Below are positions 25,503 through 33,370 of a stretch of 64,000 nt of DNA, piece by piece. How positions within the stretch are numbered: the stretch's first letter is position 1; the number at the start of each line of letters is the position of its first letter. The stretch spans positions 45,941 through 109,940 of the forward strand of contig DATAWQ010000078.1 in assembly GCA_036267135.1 (NCBI GenBank), in the 5' to 3' direction. The position numbers and the translations under genes are program-made. The DNA comes from PALSA-505 sp036267135. GTDB lineage: Bacteria; Actinomycetota; Actinomycetes; Streptosporangiales; Streptosporangiaceae. Under the pieces are notes generated by a model. The model worked only from the letters and a program-made list of their open reading frames with translations, searched no databases and was not told the origin of the DNA.

Positions 25503-26657
25503 TTAGCGGGTGGGGGTTTGGTGGGTGGTGGGGCAGCCGCAGGCGGTGGGGTCGGGGGCAGGGGATGGGGAGGGGGCGGCGGCGGTGCGGAAGAGGGGGG
25601 CGCCGGGGGTGGTGTTGGAGAGGGCGTCGGCGGCGAGGATCATGGCGGCGGCGGTCCAACTGCTGCGCTCGTTGGGGAAGTGGGCCTGGTTGACGAACTG
25701 CCAGCCGGTCCAGTAGGCGCCGTCCTCGTCGCGCAGGTGCTGGATGGCCGCGTAGAGCTCGGCGGCGGCGGGCCGGTCGCCGATGGCGTCGAGGGCCAGC
25801 ACCAGCTCACAGGTTTCCGCCCCGGTGGCCCACGGCTCGTCGCTCACGCAGCGCACGCCGATGCCGGGCTCGACGAATTCCTTCCACCCGGCGGCCAGCC
25901 GGTCCCGGGCGGCGTCGCCGCGCACCGCTCCGCCGAGCACCGGGTAGTACCAGTCCATCGAGAACCGGCTCTTGTCGGCGAACGCTTCTGGGTGGCAGGC
26001 GATCACGTGCGCAAGCTGGTCGGCGGCCAGCTCCCACTCGGGCTGCTCCTCGCCGACGTGCCCGGCCAGGGCGATCGCGCAGCGCAGGCTCTGGTGGATG
26101 CTGGAGCAGCCGGCCAGCAGTGCGAAGCCGGCTAGGTGGCCGTCGGCGTACCGCTGCCAGATGAACTCGCCGCGCGGGGTGCGCAGGCCGAGCACGAACG
26201 TGATCGCCCGGCGCACCATCGGCCACATCGCCGCCGCGAAAGACTCGTCGCCGGTGACCAGCAGCTCGTGCCAGACTCCCACCGCCGGGTAGGCGACCTG
26301 GTTGCTCTCGGCGGCCGCGTCGGTGATCGTGGCGCCCTCGGTGCGCTTGGGCCAGGAGCCGTCGGCGCGCTGGGTTCGGGCCAGCCACTGGTAGGCCCGG
26401 CGCGCGGGCCCGGTCAGCCCGCAGACGGTCAGCGCCATGGCGCATTCGGTGTGGTTCCACGGGTCGGCGTGCCCGTCCGGCCAGCCGATCGCCCCGGTGG
26501 GCTGCTGCATGGCGGCGATGCTGCGGCCGGTGGCCAGCACCTGGCCGGTGGTCACCACTCCGGGCACCTCGGGCAGCCCAGCAGGCCAGAGCCTGTAGGC
26601 CAGGCCGTCACGCCCCGGCATGGGTGCGTTCGCGAACGGGGGAAGATGCGAAGCCAT
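25503..26657 (-). CDS. Prenyltransferase/terpene-cyclase-like alpha-alpha barrel protein
   Basis: A 384-residue protein with repeated helical hairpins of the squalene-cyclase/prenyltransferase type (IAAMQQPTGAIGWPDG, AYQWLARTQRADGSWP, WTGWQFVNQAHFPNERSSW). It does not show a DxDD or other cyclase acid motif that I can place. It is the last gene of an operon with a methyltransferase and a GT4 glycosyltransferase, a combination I recall from other actinobacteria with no known product. ATG 26657 overlaps the upstream gene by 50 bases; ATG 26621 would overlap by 14. The C-terminal 30 residues (Ala/Pro/Thr) are encoded by G-rich repeats. Confidence 0.8.
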   Translation of the reverse strand: MASHLPPFANAPMPGRDGLAYRLWPAGLPEVPGVVTTGQVLATGRSIAAMQQPTGAIGWPDGHADPWNHTECAMALTVCGLTGPARRAYQWLARTQRADGSWPKRTEGATITDAAAESNQVAYPAVGVWHELLVTGDESFAAAMWPMVRRAITFVLGLRTPRGEFIWQRYADGHLAGFALLAGCSSIHQSLRCAIALAGHVGEEQPEWELAADQLAHVIACHPEAFADKSRFSMDWYYPVLGGAVRGDAARDRLAAGWKEFVEPGIGVRCVSDEPWATGAETCELVLALDAIGDRPAAAELYAAIQHLRDEDGAYWTGWQFVNQAHFPNERSSWTAAAMILAADALSNTTPGAPLFRTAAAPSPSPAPDPTACGCPTTHQTPTR

Positions 26658-27375
26658 TCAGGTCGATGGCCTTTTCCGCGTAGACGACGAGGCTCTTCCC
26701 GATGACCGGGTTGAGCAGCCGCTCGGCGATTCTGGTGGCGGCCGGCCGCTTCATGATGTCCCAGACCAGCAGCCGGTGGTAGGCCTGCGCGGCCGGGTGG
26801 TCATCGTCGTGCACTCCGACCGCGCACTTCAGCCACCAGTAAGGGGAGTGCAGGCCGTGCGCGTGATGGTGCCGGCCCGGGGTGAGGCCGGCCCGGCCGA
26901 GCTTCACCTCGACCTCGGGACGGGTGTAGATGCGGATGTGGCCGCCGGGGACGTTGTGGTAGTCATCGGACAGCGCCCAGCAGATCCGCTCGGGCAGCCA
27001 GGCCGGCACGGTCACCGCCGCGATGCCGCCGGGCCGCAGCACGCGGGCGATCTCGTGCATGGCCCGCTGGTCGCCGGGGATGTGCTCGAGCACCTCGGCC
27101 GCGATCACCCGGTCGAAGCTGGCGTCGGGGAACGGCATCGCGGTCGCGTCGCCGAGCGCCACCTGGGCGTGCGCGCCCCGCGGCACCTCGCCGGCCTCCA
27201 GCATGGCGGCGAACATGCCACCCACCTGGGTGAGTTCGGCGGCGTCGCGGTCCAGCGCGACCACGTCCGCGCCGCGCCGCAGCACCTCGAAGGCGTGCCG
27301 GCCCGCGCCGCAGCCCAGGTCGAGCACGCGGGCACCGGGGCCGAGATCCAGATGGCCGAAGTCGACGGTCAGCAG
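26608..27375 (-). CDS. Class I SAM-dependent methyltransferase with apparent CTG start
   Basis: About 255 residues. SAM motif I is ARVLDLGCGAGRHAFEVLRRG, then VVALDRDAAEL, ATAMPFPDASFDRVIAAEVL (motif II) and VLRPGGIAAVTVPAW (motif III). The protein likely modifies a lipid or glycan made with its operon partners. No ATG, GTG or TTG stands where the conserved region begins. CTG 27375 does, giving (M)LTVDFGHLDL, with GAAGGGAG exactly seven bases upstream; CTG 27372 is the alternative. The next upstream conventional start would add 24 residues of unrelated sequence inside the glycosyltransferase frame. Confidence 0.85.
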   Translation of the reverse strand: MLTVDFGHLDLGPGARVLDLGCGAGRHAFEVLRRGADVVALDRDAAELTQVGGMFAAMLEAGEVPRGAHAQVALGDATAMPFPDASFDRVIAAEVLEHIPGDQRAMHEIARVLRPGGIAAVTVPAWLPERICWALSDDYHNVPGGHIRIYTRPEVEVKLGRAGLTPGRHHHAHGLHSPYWWLKCAVGVHDDDHPAAQAYHRLLVWDIMKRPAATRIAERLLNPVIGKSLVVYAEKAIDLNGFASSPVRERTHAGA

Positions 27376-28691
27376 GGCCCGGCTCCCTTCGCGGCGCCGA
27401 TCGTGGCGCGGTACTGGGCCACGGTGGCGCGGGCCACCGCGGGCCACGCGAACTGCTCCTGCACCCGGCGCAGCGCGGCGTCGCCGAGCCGCTCGCGTTC
27501 GGCCGGGTGGGCGAGCAGCCGGGTCAGCACGGCGGCGAGTTCGTCGGGGTTGCCCGGCTCGACCAGCGCGGCGGCCTCGCCGGTGACCTCGGGCAGCGCG
27601 CCGGTCCGCGACGCCACCAGCGGCGTGCCCGAGGCCATGTGCTCGACCGCGGGCAGCGAGAACCCCTCGTACAGCGAGGGCACCACGGCGATCTGCGCGC
27701 TGGCCAGCAGTTCGGCCAGTTCGTCGTTGCTCATCCCGTGGGTGAAGCTGGCCCGCCCGGCCAGGCCGAGCTCGCCCATCAGCTTGTCGGTCGGGCCGCC
27801 CGGGGTGGGCTTGCTGACCACGGTCAGGTGGGCATCGGGGTCACGCCGCGACACCAAAGCGAACGCGCGCAGCAGCGTGGTCACCCCCTTCATCGGCGAG
27901 TCCGCGCTGGCCACGGCCACGATCAGGCCCGGCACCCGGGGCGCGGGCCGCGGGTGGAACAGCCGGGTGTCCACGCCGAGCGGTATCACCTTCACGCTGT
28001 CGGGCACGGCCCTGAAGTCCTTGATGATGTCCCGGCGGGAGGACTCGGAGACGGTGAGGATCGCGCCGTTCATCGACACCCGGTGGGCGACGCGGCCCTG
28101 CATCCGGACGAACGCGTACCAGCGGCGCTTGGCCAGCCGGGACAGCCCCTTGGCCTCTTTCAGCTCGATCCTGCGGTCCACGCTGACCGGGTGGTGGATG
28201 CTGGTGACCAGCGGGAGTCCGAGCCGGTTGAGGCCGAGCAGGCCGTAGCCGAGCACCTGGTTGTCGTGTACCACGTCGAAGTCGTCGCGCCGGGCGCGCA
28301 GCGCCCGCAGCGCCCGCAGGCTGAAGGTCAGCGGCTCGGGGAACGCGCCGGTCTTCATCGCGGCGACCTCGAGCACGTCGATCCAGTCGCGGTACTCGCT
28401 CAGGCGCGGGGTGCGGAACGGGTCAGGATCGCGGTACAGGTCCAGGCTCGGCACCTCGGTCAGGGTCGGCCCCGGCTCAAGCTCGGGGTAGGGCTGCCCG
28501 GACAGCACTTCCACGCTGTGGCCGAGCGCGGCCAGCTCACGGCTGAGGTGCCTGACGTAGACACCCTGCCCGCCGCAGTGCGGCTTGCTCCGGTAGGACA
28601 GCATGGCGACGCGGAGTGGCCGGTCCGCCTCTGGTGGGTCGCTGGGCCGCACCAGCGCGGTCTGCGGCCCCCTGGCTCGCACGGTGGTCAC
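27369..28691 (-). CDS. GT4-family glycosyltransferase
   Basis: A 440-residue GT-B enzyme. N-terminal domain begins RVAMLSYRSKPHCGGQGVYV (acceptor side); the C-terminal nucleotide-sugar domain has PLGVDTRLFHP, SPMKGVTTLLRAF and the E-x7-E motif in VPSLYEGFSLPAVEHMASG. It transfers a sugar to an unknown acceptor. GTG 28691 has AGGAGGGG upstream. First gene of the three-gene operon and divergent from a GDP-mannose dehydratase, which may supply a deoxyhexose donor. Its stop overlaps the proposed start of the methyltransferase. Confidence 0.9.
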   Translation of the reverse strand: MTTVRARGPQTALVRPSDPPEADRPLRVAMLSYRSKPHCGGQGVYVRHLSRELAALGHSVEVLSGQPYPELEPGPTLTEVPSLDLYRDPDPFRTPRLSEYRDWIDVLEVAAMKTGAFPEPLTFSLRALRALRARRDDFDVVHDNQVLGYGLLGLNRLGLPLVTSIHHPVSVDRRIELKEAKGLSRLAKRRWYAFVRMQGRVAHRVSMNGAILTVSESSRRDIIKDFRAVPDSVKVIPLGVDTRLFHPRPAPRVPGLIVAVASADSPMKGVTTLLRAFALVSRRDPDAHLTVVSKPTPGGPTDKLMGELGLAGRASFTHGMSNDELAELLASAQIAVVPSLYEGFSLPAVEHMASGTPLVASRTGALPEVTGEAAALVEPGNPDELAAVLTRLLAHPAERERLGDAALRRVQEQFAWPAVARATVAQYRATIGAAKGAGPC

Positions 28692-28862
28692 GCAGGTCCG
28701 CCCCTCCTGGTCAGAAGCCTTTTCTCACGAGCTGAAACGAGGTCGCCCTGCGTGACCTCCAGGCAGGGAACATTACCACCGGGTACGATCCGGACCTGGT
28801 GTGACATTCAAGAACGCTGCTCGACTCATGGGACGCTTGACACCAAGCACGGGGAGGTTCCA

Positions 28863-29897
28863 CTGACCAAGCGCGCACTCATCACCGGCATCACCGGGCA
28901 GGACGGCTCCTATCTCGCCGAGCATCTGCTCGAGCTGGGCTATGAGGTGTGGGGCCTGGTGCGCGGGCAGTCCAACCCGCGGGTGCCGCGGGTGCGGGAG
29001 TTGCTGGCCGACGTGCGGCTGGTCCGTGGCGACCTGCTCGACCAGGGCAGCCTGATCTCCGCCGTGGAACGGGTGCAGCCCGACGAGGTGTACAACCTGG
29101 CCGCGATCTCCTACGTGCCGATGTCCTGGCAGCAGGCCGAGCTCACCGGCGAGGTCACCGGCCTCGGCGTGCTCAGGGTGCTCGAGGCGATCAGGGTGTG
29201 CAGCGGGATCAGTGCGTCCCGCACGCCGGGCCGTGGCCAGATCAGGTTCTACCAGGCGTCCTCGTCGGAGATGTTCGGCCAGGTGAACGAGTCGCCGCAG
29301 ACCGAGTCCACCTCGCTGCACCCGCGCAGCCCGTACGGGGTGGCCAAGGTGTACGGGCACTTCCTGACCCAGAACTACCGCGAGTCCTACGGGATGTACG
29401 CGGTGTCCGGGATCCTGTTCAACCACGAGTCGCCGCGCCGCGGCTCGGAGTTCGTCACCCGCAAGATCTCCCTCGGCGTGGCCAAGATCAAGCTCGGCCT
29501 GGAGCGGCAGCTCCGCCTCGGCAACCTGTCGGCCAGCCGGGACTGGGGGTTCGCCGGGGACTACGTGCGGGCCATGCAGCTCATGCTGGCCCAGGACGAG
29601 CCCACCGACTTCGTCATCGGCACCGGCACCACGCACACCGTGCAGTCCCTGGTCGAGATGGCCTTCGAGGTGGCCAGCCTGGACTGGCGGGACCACGTGG
29701 TCTGCGACGCCGCGTTCATCCGGCCGGCCGAGGTCGACCAGCTCTGCGCGGACGCGTCCAAGGCGCGCGAGCGGCTGGGCTGGCAGCCGGTCACCGGGTT
29801 CGGCGAGTTGGTCACGATCATGGTCGAGTCGGATCTGAAGCTGCTGTCCACGCACGGCGGCTATCTGGACGACTCGTTCGGCCACGATGTGTGGTGA
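28863..29897 (+). CDS. gmd: GDP-mannose 4,6-dehydratase with apparent CTG start
   Basis: A 344-residue extended SDR converting GDP-mannose to GDP-4-keto-6-deoxymannose. Motifs: TGITGQDGSYLAEHLLELGY, the catalytic serine/glutamate region QASSSEMFGQVNESPQTE, and Y-x3-K in SPYGVAKVYGHF; FNHESPRRGSEFVTRKIS is diagnostic of GMD. The conserved N-terminus (x-KRALITGITGQDG) is reached only by starting at CTG 28863. GGGGAGG lies five bases upstream, and the nearest in-frame GTG (near 28752) would add an unrelated 37 residues. Promoter box TACGAT is near 28782. It is divergent from the GT4 operon. Confidence 0.92.
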   Translation: MTKRALITGITGQDGSYLAEHLLELGYEVWGLVRGQSNPRVPRVRELLADVRLVRGDLLDQGSLISAVERVQPDEVYNLAAISYVPMSWQQAELTGEVTGLGVLRVLEAIRVCSGISASRTPGRGQIRFYQASSSEMFGQVNESPQTESTSLHPRSPYGVAKVYGHFLTQNYRESYGMYAVSGILFNHESPRRGSEFVTRKISLGVAKIKLGLERQLRLGNLSASRDWGFAGDYVRAMQLMLAQDEPTDFVIGTGTTHTVQSLVEMAFEVASLDWRDHVVCDAAFIRPAEVDQLCADASKARERLGWQPVTGFGELVTIMVESDLKLLSTHGGYLDDSFGHDVW

Positions 29898-29932
29898 GAC
29901 GGGCACGAGGGCGCCGGTTCGGCGGGCGGCCC

Positions 29933-30661
29933 TCAGCTGAGCGCGCCGCCGACCAGGTGGCCGATGCCGAAGGTCAGCGCCGCGGCGGCCGCGCCCAGGA
30001 CGAGCTGCCTGGCCGCCCCGCGCCAGAACGGCCGGTCGGTGAGCCTGGACACCGCGCCGCCGCCGACGATGGCCGCCAGCGCGGCCAGGACCAGCGCCAG
30101 CCACAGCGCGCTGCCACCGGCCAGGTAGGGGAGCAGCGGGATGACCGCGCCCACCGCGAACGAGACCAGCGACCCGGCCGCGGCAAACAGCGGCGAGGGC
30201 AGCTCCTGCGGGTCAACCCCGAGTTCCTCCCGCACGTGCACGTTCAGCGCGTGGTCGGGGTTCCTGGAGATCTGCTCGGCGACCTCCTGCGCCACCTTGG
30301 CGTCCACGCCGCGGGCGCGGAACATGGCGGCCAGCTCCCGCTGCTCGGCCAACGGGTTGTTCTGCAGCTCACGCCGCTCCTTGTCGATCTCCGAGCCGGT
30401 CAGCTCGTTCTGCGAGGAGACCGAGACGTACTCGCCGGCCGCCATGGAGAAGGCGCCGGCCGCCAGCCCGGCCAGGCCGGTGAGGATGACGAAGTGCCGC
30501 TGCACGTGGGCGCCGCCCACGCCGGCGATCAGCGAGACGTTCGTGACCAGGCCGTCCATGGCACCGAACACGACCGGGCGCAGCCAGCCGCCGGACACGT
30601 CCCGATGATGGTGGCCACCGGGCGGGTGTAGTTCAGGTCTGGCCTCGGGTCTGATCGTCAC
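29933..30661 (-). CDS. VIT1/CCC1-family iron/manganese transporter
   Basis: About 242 residues. HRDVSGGWLRPVVFGAMDGLVTNVSLIAGV is the first span of the VIT1 fold, followed by MAAGEYVSVSSQNE and a cytoplasmic metal-binding-like helical region (ELTGSEIDKERRELQNNP ... REELGVDP), then three C-terminal spans. It exports or stores Fe2+ or Mn2+. The start is uncertain: GTG 30661 has GGAAGGG about 12 bases upstream; TTG 30700 would add 13 residues. It converges on gmd. Confidence 0.88.
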   Translation of the reverse strand: MTIRPEARPELHPPGGHHHRDVSGGWLRPVVFGAMDGLVTNVSLIAGVGGAHVQRHFVILTGLAGLAAGAFSMAAGEYVSVSSQNELTGSEIDKERRELQNNPLAEQRELAAMFRARGVDAKVAQEVAEQISRNPDHALNVHVREELGVDPQELPSPLFAAAGSLVSFAVGAVIPLLPYLAGGSALWLALVLAALAAIVGGGAVSRLTDRPFWRGAARQLVLGAAAAALTFGIGHLVGGALS

Positions 30662-30716
30662 CGTACGCTTGCGCCCTTCCCCGGTGCTGCGCACCGCCAA
30701 GTCATGTTACCCCAGG

Positions 30717-31868
30717 TCAGGTCGCTAGCTCCCGGTACAGCGCGACCGTCTGGGCCGCGATCTGGGGCCAGCCGAACTCGGCCACGGCCCGCTTGCGGCC
30801 CGCCTCGCCCATCTGCGCGGCCCTGGTGGGGTCGGCCAGCAACTCGTTGAGCGCGGCGGCCAGCGCCGGTGGGTCGTCGGACGGGACCAGGAGCCCGGTC
30901 TCGCCGTCGGCGACCACCTCCGGTATGCCGCCCACCCGGGACGCCACCACGGCGGCGCCGCAGGCCATCGCCTCCAGGTTCACGATGCCCAGCGGCTCGT
31001 ACACCGACGGGCAGGAGAACACTCTGGCGTGCGAGAGCAACTGGATGACCTCGGGCTTGGCCAGCATGCCGGAGATCAGGTGGACACCCTGGCGCCTGGC
31101 CGTCAGCGAGGCGACCAGGCCGTCCACCTCGGCCTCCAGCTCGGGGGTGTCGGCCTGGCCCGCGCACAGCACGAGCTGGGCCCCGGGATCGAGGTGAGCG
31201 GCCGCGCGCAGCAGCACGGGCAGCCCCTTCTGCCGGGTGACCCGCCCGACGAAGATCACGTAGGGCCGGTCAAGCGCCACCCCGTACCGTTCGAGCACGT
31301 CGGTGCCCGGGTCCGGTTGGTACTGGTGGGTGTCGATCCCGTTGCGGATCACCCGGACCCGCTCCGGCGGCACGGCCGGGTAGGCGGCCAGCACGTCGGC
31401 GCGCATGCCGTCCGACACCGCCACCACCGCGGCGGCGGCTTCCACGGCCGTACGCTCGCACCACGACGACAGCGCGTACCCGCCGCCGAGTTGCTCGGCC
31501 TTCCACGGCCGCAGCGGCTCCAGTGAGTGCGTGGTGACCACGTGCGGCACCCCGTACAGCAGGGCGGCCAGGTGACCGGCCAGGTTCGCGTACCAGGTGT
31601 GGGAGTGCACCAGATCGGCGTTGCCCACCGCCGCGGTCATGGCCAGGTCGGTGGAGATCGTCTGCAGCGCGGGGTTGGCCCCGGCCAGCAAATCCCACGG
31701 CCGGTGCGCGATCGCGTCGGCCCGATCCGCGCCCTGGCAGTGCACGGTCAGGTCCACCAGACCAGCTAGCTCCCTGGCCAGGTACTCCACGTGCACCCCG
31801 GCACCGCCGTACACCTCCGGTGGGTACTCCCTGGTCAGCAGCGCCACCCGGAGCGCGGCCCCGGTCAC
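30717..31868 (-). CDS. glgA: Actinobacterial glycogen synthase / maltose-1-phosphate synthase (GT4)
   Basis: A 383-residue GT-B enzyme of the corynebacterial GlgA type. It begins RVALLTREYPPEVYGGAGVHVEYL, with HSHTWYANLAGHLAALLY and, in the C-terminal domain, GRVTRQKGLPVLL and SVYEPLGIVNLEAMACGAA. It uses ADP-glucose from GlgC; mycobacterial homologues (GlgM) make maltose-1-phosphate for the GlgE route, so either product is possible. GTG 31868 overlaps the glgC stop (GTGA), so the pair is translationally coupled. Confidence 0.92.
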   Translation of the reverse strand: MTGAALRVALLTREYPPEVYGGAGVHVEYLARELAGLVDLTVHCQGADRADAIAHRPWDLLAGANPALQTISTDLAMTAAVGNADLVHSHTWYANLAGHLAALLYGVPHVVTTHSLEPLRPWKAEQLGGGYALSSWCERTAVEAAAAVVAVSDGMRADVLAAYPAVPPERVRVIRNGIDTHQYQPDPGTDVLERYGVALDRPYVIFVGRVTRQKGLPVLLRAAAHLDPGAQLVLCAGQADTPELEAEVDGLVASLTARRQGVHLISGMLAKPEVIQLLSHARVFSCPSVYEPLGIVNLEAMACGAAVVASRVGGIPEVVADGETGLLVPSDDPPALAAALNELLADPTRAAQMGEAGRKRAVAEFGWPQIAAQTVALYRELAT

Positions 31869-33106
31869 GGGGTGACCTGCTGGCCCTTGCCGACCACGGT
31901 CACCCCGCCGTCGGAGACCACGAAGCCGCGGGCCCGGTCGTGATCCTTGTCCACACCCACCTCCACGCCCTCGGGCACCACCACGTTCTTGTCCAGGATG
32001 GCGTTCCGCACCACCGCCCGCGGCCCGATCTTGGTGTTTTGCAGCACCACCGAGCGCTCTACCGTGGCCCAGTCGTCCACCTGGACGCCGGGCGACAGCA
32101 CCGACTCGCGCACCAGGCTGCCGGACACGATCACCCCGTTGCTGACCAGGCTGTTGACGGCCCGGCCGATCCGGCCGTCGTCGTTGTCGTGCACGAACTT
32201 GGCGGGCGGCTGCGCGGGCACCTGGGTCAGGATCGGCCACTGGGCGTTGTACAGGTTGAAGATCGGGTGCACGGCGCACAGGTCCATCTGCGCGTCGAAG
32301 TAGGAGTCCAGCGTCCCGACGTCGCGCCAGTAGCCTGCGTCGCGCTCGGTCGCGCCCGGCACCTCGTTGTCCAGGAAGTTGTACACGTCCGCGGCGCGCT
32401 GGCTGACCAGCATCGGGATGATGTCGCCGCCCATGTCGTGCCGGCTGGCCGCGTCCACCGCGTCCTTGCGCAGCGCGTCCACCAGCACGTCGGTGCTGAA
32501 CAGGTAGTTGCCCATGGAGGCGTAGGCCATCTCGGGCCGGCCCGGCATGGCGGGCGGGTCGGCCGGCTTCTCCAGGAAGGCCTCGATCGACTGGCCGTCC
32601 GGGCCGGTCGCGATCACACCGAACGCGGTCGCCTCCGGCCGCGGCACCGGGATGGCCGCGACGGTCACCCCCGCGCCCGAGGCCAGGTGCTGATCGATCA
32701 TCTGCCTGGGGTCCATCCGAAACACGTGGTCGGCCCCGAACACGATCACCAGGTCGGGCTCGTCGTCGTAGATGAGGTTCAGCGACTGGTGGATCGCGTC
32801 CGCCGACCCGGTGTACCACTGCGGGCCGAGCCGCTGCTGGGCCGGCACCGGCGTCACGTAGTTGCCCAGCAGGGCGCTCATCCGCCAGGTCAGGCTGATG
32901 TGCCGGTCCAGGCTGTGGCTCTTGTACTGGGTGAGCACACAGATCCGCAGGATGCCGGCGTTGGTCAGGTTGGACAGGGCGAAGTCGACCAGCCGGTACA
33001 GGCCGCCGAACGGCACGGCCGGTTTGGCCCGGTCGTCGGTCAGCGGCGCCAGCCGACGGCCGGCACCCCCAGCCAGCACGATGCCGAGTACTCGTTTTTG
33101 CGCCAC
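31865..33106 (-). CDS. glgC: Glucose-1-phosphate adenylyltransferase
   Basis: A 413-residue ADP-glucose pyrophosphorylase. The nucleotidyl motif is LGIVLAGGAGRRLAPLT, followed by DRAKPAVPFGGLYRLVDFAL; a left-handed beta-helix domain ends the protein (VVRNAILDKNVVVPEGVEVG). It commits glucose-1-phosphate to glycogen or alpha-glucan. The GTG start has GGGAGGT about six bases upstream. First gene of the glgC-glgA operon; divergent from the TPP-riboswitch unit. Confidence 0.96.
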   Translation of the reverse strand: MAQKRVLGIVLAGGAGRRLAPLTDDRAKPAVPFGGLYRLVDFALSNLTNAGILRICVLTQYKSHSLDRHISLTWRMSALLGNYVTPVPAQQRLGPQWYTGSADAIHQSLNLIYDDEPDLVIVFGADHVFRMDPRQMIDQHLASGAGVTVAAIPVPRPEATAFGVIATGPDGQSIEAFLEKPADPPAMPGRPEMAYASMGNYLFSTDVLVDALRKDAVDAASRHDMGGDIIPMLVSQRAADVYNFLDNEVPGATERDAGYWRDVGTLDSYFDAQMDLCAVHPIFNLYNAQWPILTQVPAQPPAKFVHDNDDGRIGRAVNSLVSNGVIVSGSLVRESVLSPGVQVDDWATVERSVVLQNTKIGPRAVVRNAILDKNVVVPEGVEVGVDKDHDRARGFVVSDGGVTVVGKGQQVTP

Positions 33107-33262
33107 CCCGGTACCTCCCGCGCGTTGTCCCGGACGTCACGTACAGCTTGCCCACGTCCTGGGGTTCCCGCTAACCCCACGCCAAACCATTTGACCGGTT
33201 TATGCGGCCCGGCGTACCCGGGTTACCATCAGGTGGCCAACTACGGTGTTAACTAAATCGAT

Positions 33263-33361
33263 ACACGGGAGCTCGGGCTGACCGGGCTGAGAGGGTGGCA
33301 CAGCCAAACGGCAAGCGCCACCGACCGTCGGAACCTGTCCGGGTAATGCCGGCGTAGGGAG
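33263..33361 (+). promoter_or_regulatory. TPP (thiamine pyrophosphate) riboswitch
   Basis: Conserved THI-box blocks appear in the right order: CTGAGAGGG (33287-33295), GAACCTG (33331-33337), GGGTAATGCC (33341-33350) and GCGTAGGGA (33352-33360). The last block runs into the GGGAGG used as Shine-Dalgarno site nine bases before ATG 33371, so bound TPP should block translation of the permease. A TTGACC box near 33190 may belong to its promoter. Confidence 0.96.
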
Positions 33362-33370
33362 GCAGGCGCC

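Noticed and set aside
25281..26135. A Gly-rich plus-strand frame over the G-rich tract
   Set aside because: It is low-complexity translation of GGT/GGG runs and then the antisense of the cyclase-like gene.
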